Below, piece after piece: positions 35,882 to 43,599 of a stretch of DNA of 64,000 nucleotides. Both the position numbers and the translations under genes were made by a program. Origin of the DNA: Sebaldella sp. S0638 (GTDB taxonomy: Bacteria > Fusobacteriota > Fusobacteriia > Fusobacteriales > Leptotrichiaceae); assembly GCF_024158605.1 (NCBI RefSeq), contig NZ_JAMZGM010000009.1, positions 1 to 64,000 on the forward strand, written 5' to 3'. Each line of letters begins with the position of its first letter. The first letter of the stretch is position 1. The notes beneath the pieces were generated by a model. It was not told where the DNA came from. It saw only the letters and a list, made by a program, of their open reading frames with translations, and did no database searches.

Positions 35882-37428
35882 TTTATTAAGTTCCTTTCCT
35901 TTAAAAATGTCTTTGCCACTTCATAAGGGGATTTTTTATTTACATCCACCTCATAATTCAAATCCCTCATCTGTTCGTCACTTATGCTGTTATTAAGCTT
36001 TTCCAAAAGCTCTGCTGCTTTTGGATATTTCCGTACAGTATCTTCCCTGATAATAAATCCTGCATTATACTGCGGAAAATAATTTCTGTCATCTTTCAAT
36101 ATCACTAAATCGTGTTTTTTTATAAGGCTGTCGGTAGTAAATGAATTTATCACATCCACATTACCGTTTGACACAGCTTTATATTTCAGATTTACATCCA
36201 TTCCCACTGTTTTCCTAAAATTCATCCCGTACAGATCAGACATAGCATCAAATCCGTCTTCTCTCTCAAAAAATTCAAATTCTGCCGCAAACTTGTAATT
36301 CCCGCTTTTTTTCGCTAAATCTGAATATGTCTTTATATTCTCTTTTTCTGCAAGCTCTCTTTTCAAAGTAAGTTCAAAAGAGTTATTAAATCCTAAAAGT
36401 CCCAACCACTTGAAATTATAGTTTTTTTGATATTCTTCATTTAGTATCTTGTATAACTCATCCTGGTTTTTTATCATTTTCCTCTTCAAAACAGTAAGCC
36501 ACGCTGTTCCTGTATATTCGGGATAAAGGTCTACTTCTTTATTCAGCATTGCCAGATGTATATTTCTTGTTCCTCCCGCTATATTGAACTTTCTTTCTAC
36601 TTTTATATCAGTATTTTCCTCTATAAGAATCCCCGCCATCTCGCCGAGTATTATCTGTTCTGTCCAAGGTTTCGAGGCTACCACTATTTTCTCATGTTTT
36701 TTTATACTTCCCGAAAAAGCCGCTGCAAAAATAAATATAAATATTAGCCATGTAAAATAAAACTGCTTTTTCTTCTTTCCGGCTTTACCATTTATCTTTT
36801 TTATCGTATAGCTTTCCCATCTTGAAATAAGAAAATCAAACGTAATATTCAGCATAATAATAAGTATGCTCCCTATTACAATCAAATTAGAATTATTTGT
36901 ATTTATTCCCCTGTAAATGCTTTCCCCCAGACCGCCTGCCCCTATAAAAGAAGCTATACCTGCAAGTGAGATTGTCATTGTCACCATAGTCTTAAACCCT
37001 GATACAAGCACCGGCATTGCCAGCGGGATCTGTACTTTTAGAAAAGTCTGTCTTTCTGTGGCTCCCATTGCTTTTGATACTTCCAGTGTCTTTTTATTTA
37101 CATTTTCAAGTCCTGTGTATGTTGCCGTTACAATAGGCAGAAGACCGTAAATCACCAGAGTGGTCACTGCATTAAAAAAGCCTATGCCTACAAAAGATAT
37201 AAGCAGTCCAAATGTGGCTATTGACGGAATGGTGTAAATAGAATTAACAACAGGCAGTATTACCAGCCTTAATTTTTTATTGTAATAAATCAAAATCCCC
37301 AGCATAATACCGAAAACAGTGGATAGAACAATCGCTGTTACTGATATTTGAATATGCTGGACTATTAGTTCCATATAATATTGTTTTTTGTCCATAAAAT
37401 CTTTAAGCAGAATACTTATATAATTCAT
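35878..37428 (-). CDS. fused permease and substrate-binding protein, OpuC/ProWX type
   Basis: Importer subunit of 516 residues. The N-terminal part (about 1-215) is a BPD permease with membrane segments and the EAA-type loop EVSKAMGATERQTFLKVQIP; a further membrane segment (about 222-240) leads to an extracytoplasmic OpuAC/ProX binding domain (about 247-516, with KPWTEQIILGEMAGILIEE and DLYPEYTGTAW). This architecture is known for choline/betaine/carnitine-type importers, and the aromatic ligand-box cannot be verified by eye. First gene of an operon with the ATPase and the GlpP-like protein. Binding site AAAGGGAGCTTT. Confidence 0.87.
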   Translation of the reverse strand: MNYISILLKDFMDKKQYYMELIVQHIQISVTAIVLSTVFGIMLGILIYYNKKLRLVILPVVNSIYTIPSIATFGLLISFVGIGFFNAVTTLVIYGLLPIVTATYTGLENVNKKTLEVSKAMGATERQTFLKVQIPLAMPVLVSGFKTMVTMTISLAGIASFIGAGGLGESIYRGINTNNSNLIVIGSILIIMLNITFDFLISRWESYTIKKINGKAGKKKKQFYFTWLIFIFIFAAAFSGSIKKHEKIVVASKPWTEQIILGEMAGILIEENTDIKVERKFNIAGGTRNIHLAMLNKEVDLYPEYTGTAWLTVLKRKMIKNQDELYKILNEEYQKNYNFKWLGLLGFNNSFELTLKRELAEKENIKTYSDLAKKSGNYKFAAEFEFFEREDGFDAMSDLYGMNFRKTVGMDVNLKYKAVSNGNVDVINSFTTDSLIKKHDLVILKDDRNYFPQYNAGFIIREDTVRKYPKAAELLEKLNNSISDEQMRDLNYEVDVNKKSPYEVAKTFLKERNLIK

Positions 37429-37520
37429 AAAGCTCCCTTTTTGTCCTTATTTTTAGTTGTATTAAACAAAAATAATTTGAAAAAAATTATTTTTTATTTA
37501 TATTTAAATTAAATAAAAAC

Positions 37521-37557
37521 AAAAAAAAATAACCTTTATATATATAAATATATAAAG
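37521..37557 (-). terminator. leader terminator (attenuator) of the OpuC-type operon
   Basis: Perfect 10-bp AT stem CTTTATATAT / ATATATAAAG (37534-37557) followed on the minus strand by GGTTA and nine T. It lies between the promoter and the first gene, directly after the shared leader element. The stretch from here to the start codon (37429-37520) holds no gene. Confidence 0.65.
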
Positions 37558-37560
37558 ATC

Positions 37561-37579
37561 ACTTTTCTCTGCTCTCTAG
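37561..37579 (-). promoter_or_regulatory. shared leader element, copy B (candidate GlpP-type RNA target)
   Basis: On the minus strand CTAGAGAGCAGAGAAAAGT, matching copy A (34463-34481) at 16 of 19 bases. Flanking bases up to the -10 are similar too. It is three bases before the leader terminator stem. Confidence 0.6.
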
Positions 37580-37594
37580 CAATCTTAATAATAA

Positions 37595-37623
37595 GGTATA
37601 CCTCATTTATCGGAATAAGTCAA
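37595..37623 (-). promoter_or_regulatory. promoter of the OpuC-type/glpP operon
   Basis: On the minus strand TTGACT, 17 bases, TATACC. It aligns with the TTGACA/TATAAT promoter of the ygc-like operon when the shared elements are superimposed. Confidence 0.6.
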
Positions 37624-37664
37624 TATGTTCCGGTATTTTGAACGGAATAAACCGTGTTTTGATA

Positions 37665-38210
37665 TTAATCTAAGCATTTATAATAAAGATTATTTTCTTT
37701 TAAAATCTTATTATATTCATTTTCTGCAAAATCACCAAAAACCAGAATATTATATTCATAGCTGCCTTTAAGCATAAATTTTAATTTATCAAAATAAAAA
37801 TCAGCTGTTCTATAAGTTCTTAGCTGAAATTTTAAAATAATTTCCAAGTCTTCTAATTTTTCTATCTTGAATTTTTTTCCATATAAAAGTTCCTTGCCGC
37901 TCAAAGAACTCAACACATCCTTTAATTGTTTCTTTTCCAATTCATCATATAAGAATAGATTTTCTTCTTCATATAAACCAAGATCGTCCATTTTATCAAA
38001 ATACCATAATCGTACTATAACACTGGAATCATTTTGGAAATAAAATTCTTTAAACATTTTTATGATATTTCTCTGATATTCTAAATGTTTTTCCCTTTCA
38101 TTTTTATCTGAAATATTTCCAAAAGATTTATCAAATAGTTCGCTATATTCTTCTAATCCCAGTGGCTCTTTAAAACCATTTATTAATCCAACCTCATCTT
38201 CATAATCCAT
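37665..38210 (-). CDS. uncharacterised acidic protein
   Basis: Cytoplasmic 181-residue protein without signal peptide or membrane segment and with no family that I recognise. It is rich in Glu, Lys, Tyr and Phe (e.g. VIVRLWYFDKMDDLGLYEEE). A TTG five codons upstream is in frame, but the ATG at 38210 has a GGAG site nine bases before it. It follows two tandem DUF7336-like genes on the same strand after 69 bases. The size, composition and place among small accessory genes are like immunity proteins of polymorphic toxins, but no toxin is seen. Confidence 0.65.
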   Translation of the reverse strand: MDYEDEVGLINGFKEPLGLEEYSELFDKSFGNISDKNEREKHLEYQRNIIKMFKEFYFQNDSSVIVRLWYFDKMDDLGLYEEENLFLYDELEKKQLKDVLSSLSGKELLYGKKFKIEKLEDLEIILKFQLRTYRTADFYFDKLKFMLKGSYEYNILVFGDFAENEYNKILKENNLYYKCLD

Positions 38211-38279
38211 TGTAAATTTCTCCAATCATGATATCTTTTCCATCTTTGCTTACTAATCCAGAATTTTTCTTTCTTTGAT

Positions 38280-38501
38280 TTAAACTGTAATAAATCCGTC
38301 TCCCCATTCAAAATCTTTATCCACTTCCCATTTATCTATCCAAAAACCATCAATATGTGATTTAAATCCCTTTATTTTCATATAATCTTTCATGGCTTCT
38401 CTGGCTTTCTTTTTTGTGGAATAAAGTCCGATTGTCCTAACTTCTTCATAGTCTTTATCTTTTCCAACGTTATACGTATGAGTTAATCGATATACTACCA
38501 T
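38280..38501 (-). CDS. DUF7336-like small protein (second of tandem pair)
   Basis: 73 residues. The pattern is a beta strand (VVYRLTHTYN), a GLYSTKKKAREAMKDYMKIKGF helix and a FWIDKWEVDKDFEWGDGF tail, as in the DUF7336 family (V-E-H-...-G-x-Y-S-S-K-E-K-A... type). Clearly a paralogue of the gene just upstream. AAGGAGTGGAATAAAA precedes its start and contains the end of that gene, so the two are translationally coupled. Function unknown. Confidence 0.65.
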   Translation of the reverse strand: MVVYRLTHTYNVGKDKDYEEVRTIGLYSTKKKAREAMKDYMKIKGFKSHIDGFWIDKWEVDKDFEWGDGFITV

Positions 38502-38503
38502 TT

Positions 38504-38731
38504 TTATTCCACTCCTTTCTTATACCAGGATTTAAAACCTTTTTTATGATAACTCTTATCTATCTCCATTTTTTTTATTCTAAATCCTTCTTTATACTTC
38601 TTAAACCCCTTCTTTTTTTGGTAATCTTTTATCAATTCTTCTGCTTTTTCTTTATCTGAAACTACTCCCATTATTTTCCCTTCGGAAAATCCGTTGATTT
38701 TTATAGTATGTTCTACCAGATATAATTTCAT
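38504..38731 (-). CDS. DUF7336-like small protein (first of tandem pair)
   Basis: 75 residues with the same layout as its neighbour: LYLVEHTIK strand, GVVSDKEKAEELIKDYQKKKGF helix, FRIKKMEIDKSYHKKGF tail. Binding site AGGAGGAAAGTGG region. Tandem copies of this size occur widely in accessory loci, often with immunity-like genes; nothing here says what they bind. Confidence 0.65.
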   Translation of the reverse strand: MKLYLVEHTIKINGFSEGKIMGVVSDKEKAEELIKDYQKKKGFKKYKEGFRIKKMEIDKSYHKKGFKSWYKKGVE

Positions 38732-38963
38732 CCACTTTCCTCCTATATTATTCTAAACACTTACTATTGAAAATATACATTTCAAATTTATTCTAAAAAT
38801 TATACCATCAACTAATTTAAACATCAATTTACTTTTTAACCAAAGTCCATGTTTTACTCATTTTTTAGTTAATTAAGCAAAAATCCATAATATTGAATAT
38901 ACTCCTATTTAATACATAAAATAACAAGTGTTCCTTTAAAATCACCAATTATATCCTATATGC

Positions 38964-38995
38964 AAAAAACAGGCCTGCCCTCACACAAACCTGTT
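38964..38995 (-). terminator. terminator of the pst operon
   Basis: AACAGG / CCTGTT stem with a G/C-rich interior, followed on the minus strand by TTTTTTGC, 11 bases after the pstA stop. The rest of the gap up to 38731 is AT-rich and empty. Confidence 0.75.
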
Positions 38996-39006
38996 ATCTT
39001 TACTAA

Positions 39007-39888
39007 CTATTCTCCTCTTTCCTTCTGATACTTATTTCTCAAAACAATTGCCACTGTATTGGCAGAAAGAAGAATTACCAGAAGTACTATTATTCCTGTA
39101 GCTGCCAGTTCCTGAAAATCTTTTTTCGGCATTCCCGACCATTGATATATCTGTATTGGAAGTGCTGTATACCTGGACATTATTCCGTTAGGTATTCTGG
39201 TTACATATGATGCTGCTCCTACCACTAATAAAGGTGCCGCTTCTCCCAATGCTCTTGAAAGGGAAAGTATAATTCCGGTAAAAATCCCCGGTGAAGCATA
39301 AGGAAGAACCACTGCCTTTATCATCTGCCATCTTGTGAATCCCAGACCATATGCCGCTTCTCTTAATATATTCGGTACTGCTTTTATAGCTTCCCTTGAA
39401 GAAACTATAACAACCGGAAGGACCATCAAAGACAGCGTTACTGCTCCGGCAAGTATACTTCCGCGAAAACCTTTCAGTCTCGAAAAAAGTGCAAGCCCCA
39501 AAAGACCGTAAACGATCGCAGGAACCCCTGCCAGATTCGATATATTTACTTCAAGAAAATTATAAAGTTTACTTTTTTTATTTGAATATTCCTCAAGATA
39601 GATTGCTGCTCCCACTCCCACAGGTATTGTTATAAGACCAACAAGCCCTACGAGCCATAAGCTTCCAAGGAGTGCGGGATAAACACCTGCACGCTGAGGT
39701 CTGATTTTTGAAGGAAAGTTTCTCAAAAAATCAAAGCTCATCCATCTTATACCCTGTTTTATTATTCCGGCCAGCAGTAATACAAGGAAAATTATACAAA
39801 ATACAATACAGCTGAAAAATAAATATCTAAAAATCTTATCTTTTAGTTTTCTGATTTTCAAATTGTCTATAGCCATTTTTTCCATCAT
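39007..39888 (-). CDS. pstA: phosphate ABC transporter permease PstA
   Basis: Inner-membrane subunit of the high-affinity phosphate importer, 293 aa, six membrane segments. Family motifs: GVYPALLGSLWLVGLVGLI near helix 2, VPAIVYGLLGLALF, and the EAA loop EAAYGLGFTRWQMIKAVVLP. A GGGAGGAATATT site inside the pstC end serves it. It is the last gene of the operon: a terminator follows and no pstB or phoU is present. Confidence 0.95.
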   Translation of the reverse strand: MMEKMAIDNLKIRKLKDKIFRYLFFSCIVFCIIFLVLLLAGIIKQGIRWMSFDFLRNFPSKIRPQRAGVYPALLGSLWLVGLVGLITIPVGVGAAIYLEEYSNKKSKLYNFLEVNISNLAGVPAIVYGLLGLALFSRLKGFRGSILAGAVTLSLMVLPVVIVSSREAIKAVPNILREAAYGLGFTRWQMIKAVVLPYASPGIFTGIILSLSRALGEAAPLLVVGAASYVTRIPNGIMSRYTALPIQIYQWSGMPKKDFQELAATGIIVLLVILLSANTVAIVLRNKYQKERGE

Positions 39889-39889
39889 A

Positions 39890-40963
39890 TTAATATTCCT
39901 CCCTAAATTTCAGAACTACAGTTTTAGCTATAACATTAAGCAGAAATGTCATGAAAAACAGAATTAATCCTACTACGAATATTGTCTGAAATTCCAGACT
40001 GCCTACCATTACTTCACCAAAGCTTTTATTTACCATATATCCTGTCATTGTCTGAACCTGACCAAGAGGATTAAAATTCAGAACCGGCTTTGCTCCGGCA
40101 GCCATTGCCACTACCATTGTCTCGCCTACTGCTCTTGAAATCGCAAGGATAAAAGAAGAAACTATTCCGGAAATTGCAGCAGGTATTGTTACATTCCACA
40201 CTGTTTCAAATTTAGTAGCCCCTAATCCCAGTGATCCTTCTCTCATTGTTTTCGGGACAGCCTTTAGTGCATCTTCACTTATTGAAGCTACCAGCGGTGT
40301 AATCATAATTCCCACAGCGAAACTTGAGCTTAAAACATTAAATGTATCTACTCTCAGATTTGATGTTTCTTTAAAGAATCCCACAAAATTAACTACAAGA
40401 TACAGAAACAGAGTCAAAAAAATCAAAAATAATATTCCCAAAATTATTTTAGTGCTGATTAAGTCCTTATCAATAAATCCTTTTACACACTTTATCATCA
40501 TGTACAATGAAAAAAGCACGAGAAAGATAAGTGCCACCTTTGCCAGCCATGATATATTATTTTTCAAAAAAGGCGTTATATAGAATAAAGCAAAAAAACC
40601 ATACACTACTGATGGTATTCCCGCCAGTATTTCCAGTACCGGTTTTAATATATTTCTTGTTTTCGGGCTGGCATATTCACTTAGATATATCGCGCTTCCC
40701 AAGCCCAGAGGAATAGCAAACAAGCAGGAAAATACCACTATCATCATTGTTCCCACTACAAGCGGCAGTACATAGTATTTTCCTCCTCTCGGATCCCATA
40801 ATTCACCATAGGAGAAAAGCTGCTTCAGACGCTCACCGCTAAAAAACGGAATTGACTCGGTGAATAAACTGACAACAATGGCAGCTGTTGTTATTACAGA
40901 TATAAAAGCAAAAATAAATAAGATTATTTTTACTATATTTTCTTTTATGTATTTATTTTTCAT
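39890..40963 (-). CDS. pstC: phosphate ABC transporter permease PstC
   Basis: Partner of PstA, 357 aa. Conserved segments LPLVVGTMMIVVFSCLFAIP, ILAGIPSVVYGFFAL and the EAA loop MREGSLGLGATKFETVWNVTIP. An additional hydrophobic stretch of about 50 residues (about 145-200) sits between helices, making it longer than E. coli PstC (about 319 aa). Binding site AAGGAGCCGGA. One base separates it from pstA. Confidence 0.95.
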   Translation of the reverse strand: MKNKYIKENIVKIILFIFAFISVITTAAIVVSLFTESIPFFSGERLKQLFSYGELWDPRGGKYYVLPLVVGTMMIVVFSCLFAIPLGLGSAIYLSEYASPKTRNILKPVLEILAGIPSVVYGFFALFYITPFLKNNISWLAKVALIFLVLFSLYMMIKCVKGFIDKDLISTKIILGILFLIFLTLFLYLVVNFVGFFKETSNLRVDTFNVLSSSFAVGIMITPLVASISEDALKAVPKTMREGSLGLGATKFETVWNVTIPAAISGIVSSFILAISRAVGETMVVAMAAGAKPVLNFNPLGQVQTMTGYMVNKSFGEVMVGSLEFQTIFVVGLILFFMTFLLNVIAKTVVLKFREEY

Positions 40964-41000
40964 TCCGGCTCCTTCATTATAATAAATATAAAATTACCCC

Positions 41001-41048
41001 TAACAGCTAAACAAGGAAAACCGCTTTTCAGCGATCTTCCTGCTGTTA
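41001..41048 (-). other. intercistronic hairpin between pstS and pstC
   Basis: TAACAGC / GCTGTTA outer stem, GGAA / TTCC middle, CGCT-GAAA-AGCG tip with a GNRA-type tetraloop, all in the 93-base gap. No T-run follows. Such hairpins usually lower downstream expression and protect the upstream message, giving more binding protein than permease. Confidence 0.6.
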
Positions 41049-41056
41049 TTTCTTTT

Positions 41057-41956
41057 TTATTTTAATTTGGCTTTTTCTGCCGAGTAATCATCTAATGGAA
41101 TATATCCCACTTCTCTTGCCAGATCTGCTACTTTATCCAGATAAAACTCCACAAAAGTTTTTACCTGTGGTTTTTCTGCATAAGACTTATTATTTATAAA
41201 TATAAATATTGGTCTTGATAATGGTTTATATGTACCATTCTGTACTGTTTCAGGAGTAGGTTCCACACCGTTTACTTTTAGAGCTGTTAATTTATCTGCG
41301 TTTTCCTCATAGTATGCAAATCCGAAAAACCCTAACGATCCTTTGTCACCTTCCACGCCTTGTACCAATACATTATCGTCAGAACTTGGTGTGTAGTCTT
41401 TTCTTATTTTTCCGTTTCCAAGTATTGCTTCTATAAAGTAGTCATAAGTTCCCGAATCTTCATCAGGAGCATATAATTTTATCGGTGTATCAGGCCATTC
41501 AGGTCTTATGTCTTTCCATGTTTTTACTGTACTTCCGTCAGACCAGATCTTTTTTAATTCATCTGTTGTTATATCCTGAGCCCAAGTGTTTTCTTTATTT
41601 ACAACCATTGTTATTCCGTCTTTTCCTACCTGAATCTCTGTAAATTCGATTTTATTTTTTTCTGCCAGAGCTTTTTCTTCAGGTTTCATCTCTCTTGATG
41701 CATTACTGATATCCAGTTCTCCTACTGTAAATTTCTTAAATCCGCCTCCAGTTCCTGATATTCCTACAGAAACATTTACATCAGGTTCTACTTCTCTGAA
41801 CTCCTCAGCTACAGCCTCTGTAATAGGCGCTACTGTAGAAGATCCATCTATTATTACTTCACCGCTCAACCCTGATGAGCTTCCTCCGTCTTTTCCTCCT
41901 CCGCAGGAAACCAAAAGACCCAGCGAAATTAACATTAAAGCAAACATTTTTTTCAT
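41057..41956 (-). CDS. pstS: phosphate-binding lipoprotein PstS
   Basis: Captures phosphate for PstCA. 299 residues with a lipobox ending at Cys18 (LLVSC), then the PstS ligand motifs DGSSTVAPITEA, GISGTGGGFKKF, and ISNASREM; APDEDSGTYDYF closes the site. An in-frame TTG six codons upstream overlaps the AGGAGGATATATA binding site, so the ATG at 41956 is the start. First gene of pstSCA, behind a Pho-box-like array. Confidence 0.95.
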   Translation of the reverse strand: MKKMFALMLISLGLLVSCGGGKDGGSSSGLSGEVIIDGSSTVAPITEAVAEEFREVEPDVNVSVGISGTGGGFKKFTVGELDISNASREMKPEEKALAEKNKIEFTEIQVGKDGITMVVNKENTWAQDITTDELKKIWSDGSTVKTWKDIRPEWPDTPIKLYAPDEDSGTYDYFIEAILGNGKIRKDYTPSSDDNVLVQGVEGDKGSLGFFGFAYYEENADKLTALKVNGVEPTPETVQNGTYKPLSRPIFIFINNKSYAEKPQVKTFVEFYLDKVADLAREVGYIPLDDYSAEKAKLK

Positions 41957-41990
41957 TATATATCCTCCTGACAACTTTTTTTCTATGGTA

Positions 41991-42044
41991 ATTTTACATT
42001 ATTTATGTAAACAGAGTATAAATCTAATGTAAAAAAAATGTAAA
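41991..42044 (-). promoter_or_regulatory. Pho-box-like promoter of pstSCA
   Basis: Four direct repeats at exact 11-base steps: complements at 42039, 42028, 42017 and 42006 read TTTACA, TTTACA, TTTATA, TTTACA on the minus strand. A TAAAAT -10 (complement of 41991-41996) lies nine bases after the last repeat, as in PhoB/PhoP-activated promoters where the box replaces the -35. Confidence 0.75.
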
Positions 42045-42069
42045 AAATTTTATATTTGCTTAATACCAA

Positions 42070-42104
42070 AAAGCAGCCCTGTCATTAAGACTAAGAGCTG
42101 CTTT
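42070..42104 (-). terminator. terminator after tRNA-Leu
   Basis: AAAGCAGC / GCTGCTTT stem followed on the minus strand by TTTTTGG, 27 bases beyond the tRNA 3' end. Confidence 0.78.
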
Positions 42105-42130
42105 CTCTATGTAATTATTTTATTTTCAAA

Positions 42131-42216
42131 TGGTACCGAAGGCGGGACTTGAACCCGCAAGAGCCTAAGCTCGTCAGATTTTGAGTCTGATGTGTCTACC
42201 ATTTCACCACTTCGGC
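42131..42216 (-). tRNA. tRNA-Leu (anticodon CAA)
   Basis: 86-base tRNA with encoded CCA end. Acceptor GCCGAAG / CTTCGGT (first pair G-U), anticodon stem CAGA / TCTG around loop CTCAAAA giving anticodon CAA (reads UUG), a long class II variable arm (GAGCTTAGGCTC), and T-arm GCGGG-TTCAAGT-CCCGC. Own promoter and terminator. Confidence 0.96.
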
Positions 42217-42227
42217 AATACCTATAT

Positions 42228-42256
42228 AGTATATAAAATAATTTTAAATTTGTCAA
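42228..42256 (-). promoter_or_regulatory. promoter of tRNA-Leu
   Basis: On the minus strand TTGACA (complement of 42251-42256), exactly 17 bases, TATACT (complement of 42228-42233), 11 bases before the tRNA 5' end. Confidence 0.88.
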
Positions 42257-42299
42257 TTCAGTATTTACAATATCTTTCATGTTTTTATTTTATCTGTGG

Positions 42300-42319
42300 A
42301 TTGTAAAAACTTTTACAAT
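42300..42319. repeat. inverted repeat 9-2-9 in intergenic DNA
   Basis: ATTGTAAAA-AC-TTTTACAAT between the comEA-like gene and the tRNA promoter. No T-run follows on either strand, so it looks like a protein-binding site rather than a terminator. The rest of 42257-42461 is AT-rich without features. Confidence 0.45.
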
Positions 42320-42461
42320 TACCTTATTTTACTGTTATATAAGTTGTTTTCCCTGTATTATGTGTTTTGTCATATAAAAAATATATGTTTTCCTTTATTG
42401 TCACAGTATAAAAATTTTGATCCGGAATCAATACCTATAATGTTCAATTATTATAAAAGCG

Positions 42462-43001
42462 TTAATCATAATACTTTATTCGTCCTTCAAGTACATTATA
42501 TCTCTCCGAGCCTATTAATTCCAGCAATTCTATGTTTGATCTGATTTTTTTGTTTTTTATCACAGACAATATCTGCTTTATTTCCTTATTTGTAAAACCT
42601 GTGAGCTTAAGGCTTTCCTCATTTAATTTATTAATATTATGCCTGTTTCTCACTTTTTCTTCGGAGGAAACATATAATATTTTTTCTGCTTTTTCCATAC
42701 TTGCTTTACCAAAACCTTTTACTCCCGACAGTTCATTAATTGAAAAAATATCTCCTGCAAAATCCTTATAAGCCGATATCTTTTCAGCCTGCGACTTACT
42801 GAAACCTGCACTGATAAAGTCTTCGTACTCAGATTTATTTATGTCTATTTTATTGTAATCCTGACTGTCATCCTTTTGTTTCAGAGATAATCCCGATTCA
42901 TCTATCTCTACTTTTGCTTTTATGTTATCACTTACGAATATTTTCAGAATATTCCCTGCTAAAACAAGGACAATCAAAAAAACTGTTATTTTCAATTTCA
43001 T
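42462..43001 (-). CDS. ComEA-like helix-hairpin-helix protein
   Basis: 179 residues with an N-terminal membrane anchor (about 4-22) and two helix-hairpin-helix-type segments: one around KIDINKSEYEDFISAGFSKSQAEKISAYKDF...GVKGFGKASMEKAEKI, a second around RHNINKLNEESLKLTGFTNKEIKQIL. This is the ComEA/T2SS-K-like arrangement of an envelope-anchored DNA-binding protein for uptake, though it stands without other com genes. The ATG at 43001 is chosen over a GTG two codons upstream because AGGGGGTGGG lies right before it. Confidence 0.7.
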   Translation of the reverse strand: MKLKITVFLIVLVLAGNILKIFVSDNIKAKVEIDESGLSLKQKDDSQDYNKIDINKSEYEDFISAGFSKSQAEKISAYKDFAGDIFSINELSGVKGFGKASMEKAEKILYVSSEEKVRNRHNINKLNEESLKLTGFTNKEIKQILSVIKNKKIRSNIELLELIGSERYNVLEGRIKYYD

Positions 43002-43045
43002 ACCCACCCCCTGATAAACCTCAAAATATCACTGATTAGTTTTTA

Positions 43046-43558
43046 TTATGTGTTTTGTTTTACTGCTCTCTGGCTCTTTCTCTTTTTTACGGTTTTTTTA
43101 CTAAATGAATCAGATAATACGCTGATATTCCCGTCTCTTTCAAGCATAGCCAGATCTACTTCCTTTATTTCCTCTACACCGTGTTCTCTTACTGCTTCAT
43201 ATAATTCCTCAAATGTTATTCTTGTTTTTCTCAAATTTTCCTCATTTACATAGCCTTTGTATATAAGGAGGACAGGCTTCCCCTGTATCGCATCATCCAG
43301 CTTCGGAGATTTATATAAAAGCATTTTCAGAAAATAATTCCATATAAAAAGTGTTCCTGCAGCTACTATTCCTCCGCTTAAAGTGCTATTCGGCCCCACC
43401 ATTGCATTTTGAACGGCATTACTGATCAGAAGGATAAAAACTAAATCCACTGTTGTCAGCTGTGCCAGCTCCTTTTTCCCGAAAAGCCTCAAAGCGAGAA
43501 TAATAAAAAAATATACTACAGTTGTGCTAAATGCTATTTTCAAATACTCATAAGCCAT
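43046..43558 (-). CDS. DUF421 membrane protein (YetF-like)
   Basis: 170 residues: about three N-terminal membrane segments followed by the cytoplasmic DUF421 domain (GKPVLLIYKGYVNEENLRKTRITFEELYEAVREHGV then EVDLAMLERDGNISVL). The family includes B. subtilis YetF and spore YkjA-type proteins; the molecular role is unknown. The tail is very basic (KKTVKKRKSQR). Start ATG at 43558 with AAGGAGTGAAAAAA; the GTG three codons earlier overlaps that site. Confidence 0.85.
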   Translation of the reverse strand: MAYEYLKIAFSTTVVYFFIILALRLFGKKELAQLTTVDLVFILLISNAVQNAMVGPNSTLSGGIVAAGTLFIWNYFLKMLLYKSPKLDDAIQGKPVLLIYKGYVNEENLRKTRITFEELYEAVREHGVEEIKEVDLAMLERDGNISVLSDSFSKKTVKKRKSQRAVKQNT

Positions 43559-43599
43559 TTTTTTCACTCCTTTATGTATATTTTTTCAGATAAGAATTC

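Noticed and set aside
42131-42216. Further tRNA genes next to tRNA-Leu
   Set aside because: No second T-arm or acceptor pattern was found on either side; promoter and terminator enclose a single tRNA.
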